Shown here: in pieces, positions 26,035 through 34,660 of the stretch | Layout of the letters: each line of letters begins with the position of its first letter | Numbering within the stretch: position 1 is the stretch's first letter | Assembly: GCF_020099275.1 (NCBI RefSeq) | Contig: NZ_CP083646.1 | Span: 1,984,001-2,048,000, forward strand | Length of the DNA stretch: 64,000 bases | DNA from: Corynebacterium falsenii | Lineage (GTDB): Bacteria > Actinomycetota > Actinomycetes > Mycobacteriales > Mycobacteriaceae | Direction of reading: 5' to 3' | The notes under the pieces: generated by a model | Told to the model about the DNA's origin: nothing | What the model saw: the letters and a program-made list of their open reading frames with translations, nothing else | Database searches by the model: none | Position numbers and translations under genes: made by a program

Positions 26035-26778
26035 TTATGAAATGTTGTCGACTAGTTGGCGCATGTATGAAATTCTCTTGCAGCTAGACTCAAGTTCTGC
26101 TGGTGCACCTAGTTCTGATGTTGATAAGTAGATCGCACGCCCATCGGATTCTTCCAGTAGCGATACACACTCATGTCCCCCATATGAAGTTGGCAAGGTG
26201 TAGGTATCCGACATTCCCCAACCCTTTGGAATTTCATCGTCGGCAAATTCCTTGCCAACCTTCCAGGTGGCCGTATGCCAAAAAGAAATCCAAAAGTGGG
26301 TATCAGCAAAGAAGTCTTCCGGCGAGATCCTGAATCCACATTCCATCAGGTTGGTGTATTCAAGAGGTCTACGTTTCTCAAAACCGATGGATTCGAGCCT
26401 CTGCTTGACCTCTGAGTTGCAGTAGTCCGACAGGCCTTCGAACTTAGTACCTGACATCTCTGACTCCCCCAGCACTGGCAATTCCAACGGATCCCCCACA
26501 AACTTCTGCGACCGCCAAACGTATTTCCCCCACGGGTCGTCCGGCTCGGTCTCGAACCAGATTCCCTCGTGCCCCTGTGGTTGTAGCATACGACCGTCGT
26601 CCGTCACCACCGGTTTGTCAGGGTTATCCACAGCTCCGGCCTGCGAGTCGTTGGCTGTGGATACCGAACGTTTGGTGGTGGCAGGTGGCCGCGTGGTGGC
26701 GTCGAATATAGAGCAACCAACCAGACAAACGGACAATAGAGCAGCGAGAACACCGCTGGTCAGACGTGTAATCCCCAA
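26035..26778 (-). CDS. Secreted lipoprotein, DUF3558-like
   Basis: 247 residues. The lipobox LVGC (Cys about residue 22) follows a hydrophobic signal, so the protein should be lipid-anchored outside the membrane. The start is TTG 26778, supported by AGGGGG five bases upstream. Four further cysteines in the mature part (YCNSEV, MECGF, HECVSL, SCKRI) could form two disulfides, the pattern of DUF3558 lipoproteins. It is the first gene of a two-gene unit with the PPE-like protein, and co-transcription suggests they act together at the cell envelope. Confidence 0.75.
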   Translation of the reverse strand: MGITRLTSGVLAALLSVCLVGCSIFDATTRPPATTKRSVSTANDSQAGAVDNPDKPVVTDDGRMLQPQGHEGIWFETEPDDPWGKYVWRSQKFVGDPLELPVLGESEMSGTKFEGLSDYCNSEVKQRLESIGFEKRRPLEYTNLMECGFRISPEDFFADTHFWISFWHTATWKVGKEFADDEIPKGWGMSDTYTLPTSYGGHECVSLLEESDGRAIYLSTSELGAPAELESSCKRISYMRQLVDNIS

Positions 26779-26896
26779 GAAAACCCCCTAGAACCCCGAT
26801 ACTGCTACACAACACAGTTAAGGTCACAATAGCGGTATCGGGGGACGCTCGCACGGCCAAGCACAGCGGGGGCTTGGCTGGTGCTAAGTCATGCGG

Positions 26897-28420
26897 CTAA
26901 TCCACGTCCTCGTAGATACGACCCGGGGAGTAATCCTCTTCGTCCACACCCTTTGGCAAGTTCGCCGGAAGCCCCTCGTAACGACCCTTAATTCCGGTCT
27001 TCTGCAGGTAGATGCCGATTCCCACGAAGACGAGAAGACTCACCATGGATTGCAAGAACTCAACCCTCGTGGACTCTCGAATGCCCATTGCAGCGAGAAT
27101 GACAACAATCAAACCAGTCACCAAAGCCGGGATATACGGCCAGCCGAACATCTTGAACGTCAAACCGCCAGTGGCTGCCGCCTCGCGCTCCAACCTGGGG
27201 CGCAGCTTGATCTGCGACGCACCGATGAGGATGTAGACGAAAAGCACAACCGCACCAGAAGAGTTAACCAGGTAGAGGAAGATCGTATCCGGCCAGACGT
27301 AGCCAGCCGCAATACAGATAAAGCCGACCAGCGCAGAGAAGAGGATGCCACCGGTAGGAACTCCGCGCTTGTTGACGCGAGTCATCCACGCCGGAGCATC
27401 ACCATTGCGCCCCTGGGTGAAGATCATTCTCGATGCGGTGTAGAGGCCGGAATTCAGGCAGGAAAGCACAGCGACCAAAACAATGAAGTTAAGAATATCC
27501 GCAGTATAGGGAGCACCCATCGCCTCCAGCGCCGAGCTAAATGGCGACAAGCCGGCAACGTACTGATCCCACGGCAGAATCGCCACCAACAGGAACGTGG
27601 AAATCACGAAGAAAGCAAGGATACGAACAACGACTGTTTGCGTAGTTCGGCGAATCGCATCGGCAGGGTGGGAAGACTCGGCAGCGGCGATGGTCACGAG
27701 CTCAGCGCCCGTCATCGAGAAGATCACGGTCACGACGCCAACGAAGATCGCAGCGACACCATTCGGCGCGAACCCGCCATGAGTCCAAAGATTGGATACG
27801 TGGGCTGCCTCGCCAACGTTGCCCGTCCATGCACCGGCCAGGAAGGCGAATCCTGCGACCATGAACGCAACGATCACCGCGACCTTAATGCCAGCGAACC
27901 AATACTCCGCCTCGCCGAAGCTCTTCACGGACAGCAGATTCACGCCGATCATGATGGACATGATGACAACGGCTGTGAGCCACTGGGGGATAGAAGGCAA
28001 CCACAGAGCGACCAACTTGCCCCCGACAACTGCTTCGATGCCGACCACGATGACCCAGAAGTACCAGTACATCCAGCCCGTGGCGAACCCGGCCCACCGA
28101 CCGAATGCCATGCGGGCATAGTCAACGAAGGAACCAGTTGACGGCCTGGCTACAGCCATCTCTCCCAGCATGCGCATCACCAGATAGACGATGAGGCCCG
28201 CGATCGCTGTGGTCACAACAGCCGCCGGGCCTGCGACGACAATCAGGCCGGAGAGGCCCACGAAGAAACCGGCGCCGATCGTGCCTCCCATGGAAATCAT
28301 GGTGAGGTGACGTTTCGACAGGTCGGTCCTCAACTCCTCTGGGGCAGCTCCGCCATTGGCGCATATCGAACCGGACGGGGTGTCACCCCGCGGATCCTGA
28401 ACTGGTTGTGGTGCGGACAT
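26897..28420 (-). CDS. gabP: Amino acid permease, probably GABA permease
   Basis: 507 residues from ATG 28420, which has GGGAGGAAG two bases upstream; a longer open frame begins at 28510 but lacks such a site. Twelve membrane spans of the APC superfamily are visible, beginning with RHLTMISMGGTIGAGFFVG and including PSTGSFVDYARMAFG and SSHPADAIRRTTQT, both typical of the AAT family that includes GabP. Assignment to GABA rests on its place next to the gabT/gabD pair, from which it is divergent. Confidence 0.85.
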   Translation of the reverse strand: MSAPQPVQDPRGDTPSGSICANGGAAPEELRTDLSKRHLTMISMGGTIGAGFFVGLSGLIVVAGPAAVVTTAIAGLIVYLVMRMLGEMAVARPSTGSFVDYARMAFGRWAGFATGWMYWYFWVIVVGIEAVVGGKLVALWLPSIPQWLTAVVIMSIMIGVNLLSVKSFGEAEYWFAGIKVAVIVAFMVAGFAFLAGAWTGNVGEAAHVSNLWTHGGFAPNGVAAIFVGVVTVIFSMTGAELVTIAAAESSHPADAIRRTTQTVVVRILAFFVISTFLLVAILPWDQYVAGLSPFSSALEAMGAPYTADILNFIVLVAVLSCLNSGLYTASRMIFTQGRNGDAPAWMTRVNKRGVPTGGILFSALVGFICIAAGYVWPDTIFLYLVNSSGAVVLFVYILIGASQIKLRPRLEREAAATGGLTFKMFGWPYIPALVTGLIVVILAAMGIRESTRVEFLQSMVSLLVFVGIGIYLQKTGIKGRYEGLPANLPKGVDEEDYSPGRIYEDVD

Positions 28421-28469
28421 GTCTTCCTCCCATGTGAAACCTAGTGACACAAGTAGTTTCCTAGCTAAA

Positions 28470-28485
28470 TGTGTTATGGGACACA
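28470..28485. promoter_or_regulatory. CRP/GlxR-like site
   Basis: TGTGT-N6-ACACA, perfect arms with the spacing of the CRP-family consensus TGTGA-N6-TCACA. It lies 50 bp upstream of gabP and 214 bp upstream of gabT. GlxR is the corynebacterial CRP homologue and often controls carbon and nitrogen source uptake. Confidence 0.5.
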
Positions 28486-28609
28486 GTAGACCCCGACACA
28501 CGGTGGACAAATCACCAGATTGTTGAAATTTGAGCAGCGATTCCTCCGTTTTGATGATGGCTTAAATCACACATAGTCAATCAGAGTGATGTTTAGGCAT
28601 CGAAGTTTT

Positions 28610-28640
28610 GGTACACAAATCACTCGACAACGCGTGTACC
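28610..28640. promoter_or_regulatory. Dyad GGTACAC-N17-GTGTACC upstream of gabT
   Basis: Perfect 7-bp arms 59 bp before the gabT start. It is the strongest symmetric element in the gabP-gabT space and a candidate site for the PucR regulator of the cluster. Three copies of AAATCAC (28509-28515, 28564-28570, 28617-28623) spaced 55 and 53 bp lie around it. Confidence 0.45.
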
Positions 28641-28698
28641 GCGCCCCGCCGATGTAGGCCAACCCCGCTCAACCACCAGCCTTGAAAGGAGCTCCACC

Positions 28699-30048
28699 GT
28701 GAGCCACGAACAACTGCCCCAGTCCCGGCACCTCAACACTGAGATCCCCGGACCGCGCTCCCAAGAACTGACTGCGCGAGCTCATTCGGTCCTTCCTGCA
28801 GGGCTCGGTAGCGCACAAACAACATGGGCAGTTCGAGCGGGCGGAGGAATCGTCGAGGATGTCGATGGCAACCGCCTCATCGACCTCGGCTCGGGCATCG
28901 CAACCACAACCGTGGGCAACGCCGACCCCCGGGTCGTGACAGCAGCAAACGCCCAGGCCGAGCGGCTGACACACACATGCTTCCTCAACCATCCGTACGA
29001 GCCCTACCTCGACCTCGCCGAACGACTCGTGAAGCTCACCCCTGGTGATCACGATAAGCGCGCCGCGCTGTTCTCCACCGGTGCCGAAGCTCTCGAAAAC
29101 GCCGTGAAATATGCCCGCGCCTTCACGGGCAAGGCTGGGGTGATCGTCTTCGACCATGCTTTTCACGGACGCACCAACATGACAATGGCGATGACGGCGA
29201 AGAACAATCCCTACCGCAAGTCCTTCGGACCCTTCCCCGGCGAAGTGTACCGCGCCCCCAGCCCCTACCCCTTCCGTTGGCCCAGCGGTCCTGACAATGC
29301 GGGCGCAGAGGCTCTAAAGCAACTCGAACTCATCGTGGATTCACAGGTGGGAGCGGATTCCATCGCGTGTATCGTCATGGAGCCCATCCAAGGCGAAGGC
29401 GGTTTCATCGTTCCACCCCAGGGCTTCCTCAAGCAGCTCTCGGAGTTCTGCCGTGACCGCAACATCCTCTTCGTTGCCGATGAAGTCCAAACCGGCATTG
29501 CTCGCACCGGCACCATGTTCGCGGTGGAGCACGACGGTGTGGTGCCGGACATCATGACGTTGGCGAAAGGCCTCGGAGGCGGCTACCCCATCGCAGCTGT
29601 GGTTGGCCGCGCCGACATCATGGATGCCGCCCACCGCGGAGGCATTGGCGGAACCTATGCAGGCAATCCCGTAGCCTGCGCTGCTGCGCTCGAGGTTTTG
29701 CGCCAGTGCGAAGAGGAGAACCTCCCCCAGCGTGCCGCCGACATTGGCGAGATCATTACCGCCAAGCTCACGGCTGCGCAAGAGACCAATCCTCTCATCG
29801 GAGAGGTTCGCGGACGTGGCGCAATGATCGCCGCTGAAATCGTTACTGGCACGGGTGACTCGCACGGCGCCGGGGATCCGAACCCTGCCAAGGTCGCCGA
29901 TGTCGCCCGAGCGTGTGAACGCAACGGAGTTCTCGTCCTCACCGCCGGAACCCACGGCAACGTGCTGCGCCTGCTGCCCCCGCTGTCAATTTCCGACGAC
30001 CTGCTCAACGAAGCCCTCGACATCCTGGTCACCGAGCTGGCTCGCTAA
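28699..30048 (+). CDS. gabT: 4-aminobutyrate aminotransferase
   Basis: 449 residues from GTG 28699 with AAAGGAG upstream. Class III PLP aminotransferase: GSGIATTTVGN near the N-terminus, DHAFHGRTNMTM (about 152-163), the Asp that holds the pyridine ring in VADEVQTGIARTG (about 258), and the PLP Lys in TLAKGLGGGYP (about 288). It moves the amino group of GABA to 2-oxoglutarate, producing succinic semialdehyde. gabD follows after 73 bp. The region between them is a degenerate repeat of CCTCCG(C/T)TCAC-like sequence. Confidence 0.93.
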   Translation: MSHEQLPQSRHLNTEIPGPRSQELTARAHSVLPAGLGSAQTTWAVRAGGGIVEDVDGNRLIDLGSGIATTTVGNADPRVVTAANAQAERLTHTCFLNHPYEPYLDLAERLVKLTPGDHDKRAALFSTGAEALENAVKYARAFTGKAGVIVFDHAFHGRTNMTMAMTAKNNPYRKSFGPFPGEVYRAPSPYPFRWPSGPDNAGAEALKQLELIVDSQVGADSIACIVMEPIQGEGGFIVPPQGFLKQLSEFCRDRNILFVADEVQTGIARTGTMFAVEHDGVVPDIMTLAKGLGGGYPIAAVVGRADIMDAAHRGGIGGTYAGNPVACAAALEVLRQCEEENLPQRAADIGEIITAKLTAAQETNPLIGEVRGRGAMIAAEIVTGTGDSHGAGDPNPAKVADVARACERNGVLVLTAGTHGNVLRLLPPLSISDDLLNEALDILVTELAR

Positions 30049-30121
30049 CCCTCCGCTCCCCCTCCGTTCACTCTCGGCTAGCCCTCCGCTCACTCTCAAC
30101 CGCAAAGGAGCTTTTCTTTCG

Positions 30122-31579
30122 ATGGCACCAATCGAACTCAACCACTTCATCAACGGAGAATGGATTCCCGGCGAAGGCAAGGAACTCGTCTCCACGTCCC
30201 CCACGCGCCCCAGCGACGTGGTCGCCTCCGGGCATTACGCAACATCCGAACAGGTGGAAGCGGCAATCACTGCAGCCCACGAGGCCAAGCGCCACTGGGC
30301 TTCCGAACCCATGGCCGCCCGAGCGGACATCCTCACCAAAGCCGCAGACATTATCCGCAGCAACGCAGAAGACTGGGGTCGCGAGCTCAGCCTCGAGGAG
30401 GGCAAGACTCTCCCGGAAGGCATTGGCGAGGTCAACCGAGCAGCAGCCATCTTCGATTTCCAAGCCTCCGAGGCCATCCGCGAGGCCGGGGAGATCTACC
30501 ATTCTCCGCGCCCCGGCGAACGCATCGAAGTTGTCCGCACGCCCGTTGGTGTGGTGTCGATGATCACCCCATTCAACTTTCCCATCGCCATTCCCGCGTG
30601 GAAGGCCGCCCCGGCACTCATCCATGGCAACACCATTGTGTGGAAGCCAGCCCACGCGGTCCCGCTCCTGGCGGTCCGCATCACGCAGGCCCTGGAACAG
30701 GCCGGATTGCCGAAAGGCGTGATCAATCTGGTCATTGCACCGAGTTCGCAGGCAGAGGCCATGCTGGTTGATCCGCGCATCGCGGCTGTGACGTTTACGG
30801 GTTCGACGCGCGTTGGCCGCGCCATCGCCTCCCAGTGCGCGGCGCACGGCATCCCGGTTCAGGCTGAAATGGGTGGGAAGAATCCAGCGATCGTCCTGGC
30901 TGATGCCAATGTGCCCTTCGCCGCCACACAGGTCCTCAACGGGGCGTTCAATTCGACGGGCCAGAAATGCACCGCCACCTCGCGCGTTGTCGTGGTCAAG
31001 GACATCGCGGAGGAATTCACCGAGGAACTCCTGGCGCAGCTCAAGGAAAGGCGGACCGGCGATCCTCTCGAATCCGGTATCTCCATGGGCCCTATGATCG
31101 ACGCCACATCCCGCGACAACGCCTTGGCCGCTGTGGACCGTAACGCGGGCGATCAATCACGTGTGCTTGCAGGGGGCGCTATCCCCAGGATCCCCGGCTG
31201 TGACGGTGGGTACTTCTTGGAGCCAACGGTCGTCCGCATCGATTCGACTGGCAATGAGTTGTGGCAGGAAGAGCTCTTTGCGCCGGTCCTCGCGTTGCTC
31301 GTAGCGGACAATGATGACGAAGCGTTCAAGGCCGCTGCCGAAGGCGATTATGGATTGTCGGCTGCGGTGTTTACCAACAGCCTCAATGCGACATTTGATT
31401 CCCTCGATCATCTCGATGTCGGCATTCTGCACGTGAATTCGGAAACTGCCGGTGCGGATCCGCACGTACCGTTCGGTGGCGCTGGGGCATCGGGTTTGGG
31501 CCCCAAGGAACAGGGCCGCGCTGCCCGCGAGTTCTTTACCCACACCACAACGCTGTACCTGGGTAGGCAGCCCCGCTAG
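30122..31579 (+). CDS. gabD: Succinate-semialdehyde dehydrogenase (aldehyde dehydrogenase family)
   Basis: 485 residues from ATG 30122. The open frame extends 89 codons into gabT but AAAGGAG stands upstream of this ATG. NAD(P)-binding TFTGSTRVG (about 223-231), general-base Glu in EMGGKNP (about 254) and nucleophilic Cys in NSTGQKCTATSR (about 287) are all present. The GQKCTA form is shared with ketoglutarate-semialdehyde dehydrogenases; placement after gabT favours succinic semialdehyde. Its stop overlaps the convergent regulator gene by four bases. Confidence 0.9.
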   Translation: MAPIELNHFINGEWIPGEGKELVSTSPTRPSDVVASGHYATSEQVEAAITAAHEAKRHWASEPMAARADILTKAADIIRSNAEDWGRELSLEEGKTLPEGIGEVNRAAAIFDFQASEAIREAGEIYHSPRPGERIEVVRTPVGVVSMITPFNFPIAIPAWKAAPALIHGNTIVWKPAHAVPLLAVRITQALEQAGLPKGVINLVIAPSSQAEAMLVDPRIAAVTFTGSTRVGRAIASQCAAHGIPVQAEMGGKNPAIVLADANVPFAATQVLNGAFNSTGQKCTATSRVVVVKDIAEEFTEELLAQLKERRTGDPLESGISMGPMIDATSRDNALAAVDRNAGDQSRVLAGGAIPRIPGCDGGYFLEPTVVRIDSTGNELWQEELFAPVLALLVADNDDEAFKAAAEGDYGLSAAVFTNSLNATFDSLDHLDVGILHVNSETAGADPHVPFGGAGASGLGPKEQGRAAREFFTHTTTLYLGRQPR

Positions 31580-33138
31580 GAGGAACGGTTGGCAATGCGC
31601 ATCGCCAGCCACAGCTCAGCTCTCAAGTCTGGATCCTCCAAGCTGCAGTCAAGGATTTCCTCGATCAGTTGCGCCCGAGCGCGTGCAGTTTGGCGATGAA
31701 CATCGAGAACTCGGGCCATCGCTTCGAATGTCCCGTTGGTGTTGATATACGCAGATGCCGCAGCCACGAGGTCCGTCCGGTGCACGGCATCGTAATCCTG
31801 CAGAGTGCGGAATGCCCCGCCAGTCAGAATCTGAGCGGCGTGGCTGTCCGAGAGTGTCTCCACGATGGCTTCGTACGTGGGAAGTTCCGCGATAGTCCGT
31901 ACACGCACTCGTGAGCTCGGTGGGGGCGCTGCGGCTTTCGCCTGTGTCAGCGATAAGGCGGCCTGCCGAAGTTCCGTGCGCTCCCCCACACCGATCCGCA
32001 TGCGCGGGTAGGTGGTGCGCAGGCGGTTGAACAGGGCACGCGGGACGTCCGCTCGCCCATCGTGGACGGCATAGCATCCGATCGCAGGGCTGTCATTCCC
32101 TGGGGCTGCGAGTTTTTCCTCAGCGTCTTGGGTCGTCAAGAAGTGAACTCCCAATCCCAGGAGTTCGCTATTCAGACGAGCCAAGTCAACACTCTCTCCG
32201 GTGATGTACACCCCCGTGACGAGGGATTCTTCGGCAAGATCGAACAGCTCGAGGTTTTCCTGGGCCGGGGTGATCCCTTGAATGACGCTGCGCAGTGCCT
32301 GCCTGCGCAGCTTCTCTTCAACTCGATGCACGGTCAAAGACCTGGATTGTGACAGGGACACCACGGCGGCGAGAAAGCTCACAAGCAACCGGTCAGTTTC
32401 ATCGAGGAGGCGCCGCGAGTCCACGATGATGGCTCCCTGCCCCACGACCGCGCCGGTGAGTGGCTGGATCATCCGTATGCCGTGTGGATTAATGGGCGAC
32501 CTGGCTACCTGGCGCGTGTAGGGAGGCTTGACCAGGGCCTTGTCGACCAGAGCCTTGTCTAGGCTCTCCCCCGTAACCGAGGACGCGCGGACGGCCCCGA
32601 GATTGTCGACGATCACGACAGCGGCGTCGAGATAGGTAGCGACCTGGTCGACCGCGCCCTTGAGTCCTGATCTGAGTCCTGATCGCAGTAGCGTTGTCGT
32701 GACCTTGCCCTGTTGATCGAGAAGTGCCGATAGCCTGTTGACTCGCGCGGATGTGATGTTCTCGGCGACAGCGCGCACCACCGCAGAAAATGGAGCCTCG
32801 GCAGCGACGGCGATGATGGGGAATCCCATTTCTTCACCGTGGTCAACAATGACCTGCGGGATGCGTGCCCAGCGTCCCCCGGTGTCCAGCGCTAAAGCGC
32901 AGGCACCGGCCGACTGAAGCGCGTCGATGCGGGAGCGTATCGCATCGGTATCGGTGGCTTCGGGCATGTGATAACCGGAGCTGAGTACCAATGTTCCGGG
33001 GGCGATCCACTTGTCCGAATCGTCCCTGTCGATGGCATGCGCCCATTCGATGGGCGTTGTCAGTGCGGCATCGCGGGCACTGAGAATCGTCAGCCCCAAG
33101 TCGGTGCGGGAAGCCAGGGAAGCAACGGTCAGCTGCAT
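31576..33138 (-). CDS. PucR-family transcriptional regulator of the GABA cluster
   Basis: 520 residues from ATG 33138. Residues 1-130 match the PucR N-terminal domain (MQLTVASLASRTDLGLTILS, APGTLVLSSGYH). The C-terminus is the PucR-type helix-turn-helix (AASAYINTNGTFEAMARVLD, then HRQTARARAQLIEEIL). I recall that in C. glutamicum a PucR-type protein next to gabTDP activates that operon in response to GABA; the same arrangement here strongly suggests the same role. It converges on gabD with a 4-bp overlap. Confidence 0.87.
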   Translation of the reverse strand: MQLTVASLASRTDLGLTILSARDAALTTPIEWAHAIDRDDSDKWIAPGTLVLSSGYHMPEATDTDAIRSRIDALQSAGACALALDTGGRWARIPQVIVDHGEEMGFPIIAVAAEAPFSAVVRAVAENITSARVNRLSALLDQQGKVTTTLLRSGLRSGLKGAVDQVATYLDAAVVIVDNLGAVRASSVTGESLDKALVDKALVKPPYTRQVARSPINPHGIRMIQPLTGAVVGQGAIIVDSRRLLDETDRLLVSFLAAVVSLSQSRSLTVHRVEEKLRRQALRSVIQGITPAQENLELFDLAEESLVTGVYITGESVDLARLNSELLGLGVHFLTTQDAEEKLAAPGNDSPAIGCYAVHDGRADVPRALFNRLRTTYPRMRIGVGERTELRQAALSLTQAKAAAPPPSSRVRVRTIAELPTYEAIVETLSDSHAAQILTGGAFRTLQDYDAVHRTDLVAAASAYINTNGTFEAMARVLDVHRQTARARAQLIEEILDCSLEDPDLRAELWLAMRIANRSS

Positions 33139-33151
33139 GCGGCCGCAGCCC

Positions 33152-33958
33152 CTAGTAGCGCTCCACCGGGTTGGCGAGGTGGCCCAGACCCGGGATCTCA
33201 ATCTCGATGCGATCGCCCGGAACCATCTCGGCGGTGCCCGCCGGGGAGCCGGTGCAGATCACGTCGCCGGGCAGCAGCGTAAACGCCTGGGATACCCATT
33301 CCACGATCTCCGGGATGTTCTTGATCATCTGGTTGGAGTTCGAGTCCTGCTTCGTGGCGGTCTCACCGTCGTGGGTCAGGTGTGCCTTGATCGGCAGGTT
33401 GTCGATCTCCATGCCACCCACGTTCGTCTCGATCCACGGACCCAGCGGGCAGAAGGAATCCAGGCCCTTCGCACGCGCCCACTGGCCGTCGGCGAACTGC
33501 AGGTCACGGGAGGACACATCGTTGACGATGGTGAAGCCCAGCACCACGTCCTTCCAGTTGGCGCGGTTCACATCCTTGCAGGGCTTGCCGATGACGATGG
33601 CCAGCTCGCCTTCGAACTCCACGCGGGTGGCCCACTCGGGGATACGGATCGGAGCCTCGGGGCCGATCACGGCTGTCGGGGGCTTGAGGAAGATCGTCGG
33701 CGGCAGGTGCTCTGCGCCCTTCTTGAACACTTCCTGGACGTGGTCGGCGTAGTTGCGGCCCACTGCCACGATCTTGGAGGGCAGGATCGGCGCGAGAAGA
33801 CGAACGTCCTCAATCGGCCAGGACTTTCCGGTGAACTCTGGTTGACCGAACGGGTGGCCTGCGATCTCGCGGCAGGTGGCACCGGTTCCGTCCGGCTGAC
33901 CACCCTCCACGGCGACAAAGGCCATGCCCTCGGGGTGTGCAATTCTGGCAATACGCAT
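33152..33958 (-). CDS. Fumarylacetoacetate hydrolase-family protein
   Basis: 268 residues. The FAH fold signatures are seen: VAVGRNYADHVQE (about 64-76), the metal-binding EFEGELAIVIGK (about 113-124), FTIVNDVSSRDLQ and the late GDVICTGSPAGT. Glu-x-Glu and Asp for the divalent metal are intact. The syntenic C. glutamicum protein (cg1458, as I recall) was characterised as an oxaloacetate decarboxylase, Odx, so that is the best functional guess; acylpyruvase activity is the alternative. It lies 13 bp upstream of the PucR gene on the same strand. Confidence 0.88.
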   Translation of the reverse strand: MRIARIAHPEGMAFVAVEGGQPDGTGATCREIAGHPFGQPEFTGKSWPIEDVRLLAPILPSKIVAVGRNYADHVQEVFKKGAEHLPPTIFLKPPTAVIGPEAPIRIPEWATRVEFEGELAIVIGKPCKDVNRANWKDVVLGFTIVNDVSSRDLQFADGQWARAKGLDSFCPLGPWIETNVGGMEIDNLPIKAHLTHDGETATKQDSNSNQMIKNIPEIVEWVSQAFTLLPGDVICTGSPAGTAEMVPGDRIEIEIPGLGHLANPVERY

Positions 33959-33988
33959 GTAAAGCGATACTACCGGAGCTTCCCGGAG

Positions 33989-34660
33989 TTATCTCACCTG
34001 CATAGCCCTCAGCGTGTGTCCATTGGCCCGATCAGCCAAAACCAAATACAGCTCGGCCGTGGCCAATGCATCCCCCAGAGCGTTGTGCGATCCGTAGGCC
34101 GGAAGGCCGTAGCGCTGCCGGATGCGCGGCAGCCGCAGGTCCTCGCCGCGCGGGAAGGTCGCCATCCGTTCCATGTGTCGGCGCTCGATTTCCAGCGTGT
34201 CGACCGTCGGCACTTTCAGTCCGGATCCGTACAGCTTGCGGCACGCGGCCGTGAGGAATTCGCGCTCGATCGGCTCGTAGTGCACCAGCATTGCCCGCCC
34301 GGCCAGGGCGGCCAGCAGCTCGCCCAGGACGTCTGAAAGCGGTCGGCCCGTAGCGACGTCGTCGTCCGTGAGCCCGTGGATCGTTGCCGAATGACCCACC
34401 GAGCCGTCGCCCGATTCGGGCTTGACCACGTGATACGCCGCGCCGCCGAGGGTGATCGCGCGGCCATCGAGGGGCACCCATCCGATGCTCAAGATGCGGT
34501 CTTTGGCTGGGTTCAACCCGGTTGTTTCCACGTCGACGGCCAGCATCGGCAGCTCGTCCAGCGGGGTGTCGGGCCCCGGCGCTGTGGCTGCGTAGTAGTC
34601 CGCCAGCGGGCCGGTGGGTTTCCGCGAGCTCTTCCGCGTCAGTGCATCTAACCAGCCCAT
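33989..34660 (-). CDS. DnaQ-like 3'-5' exonuclease
   Basis: 223 residues. The DEDDh exonuclease motifs are all visible: ExoI AVDVETTGLN (about 42-51), ExoII around HYEPIEREFL and ExoIII in SHNALGDALATAELY (His and Asp, about 190-204). Residues before 35 look like a short leader. It is not fused to a GIY-YIG domain and is much shorter than DNA polymerase III alpha, so a repair or RNA-maturation role is likelier than replication proofreading. Its ATG follows the stop of the DUF294 gene directly (TAA then ATG), so the two are translationally coupled. Confidence 0.9.
   Translation of the reverse strand: MGWLDALTRKSSRKPTGPLADYYAATAPGPDTPLDELPMLAVDVETTGLNPAKDRILSIGWVPLDGRAITLGGAAYHVVKPESGDGSVGHSATIHGLTDDDVATGRPLSDVLGELLAALAGRAMLVHYEPIEREFLTAACRKLYGSGLKVPTVDTLEIERRHMERMATFPRGEDLRLPRIRQRYGLPAYGSHNALGDALATAELYLVLADRANGHTLRAMQVR

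Noticed and set aside
26891..28141. 416-codon open frame antisense to gabP
   Set aside because: Highly charged His/Arg/Asp composition is the typical shadow of a membrane protein gene.
33990..34001. Third copy of the leuB/ilvB motif (TTATCTCACCT)
   Set aside because: Only the inner half matches; it forms the last codons and stop of the exonuclease gene and lacks the TGGACA half.
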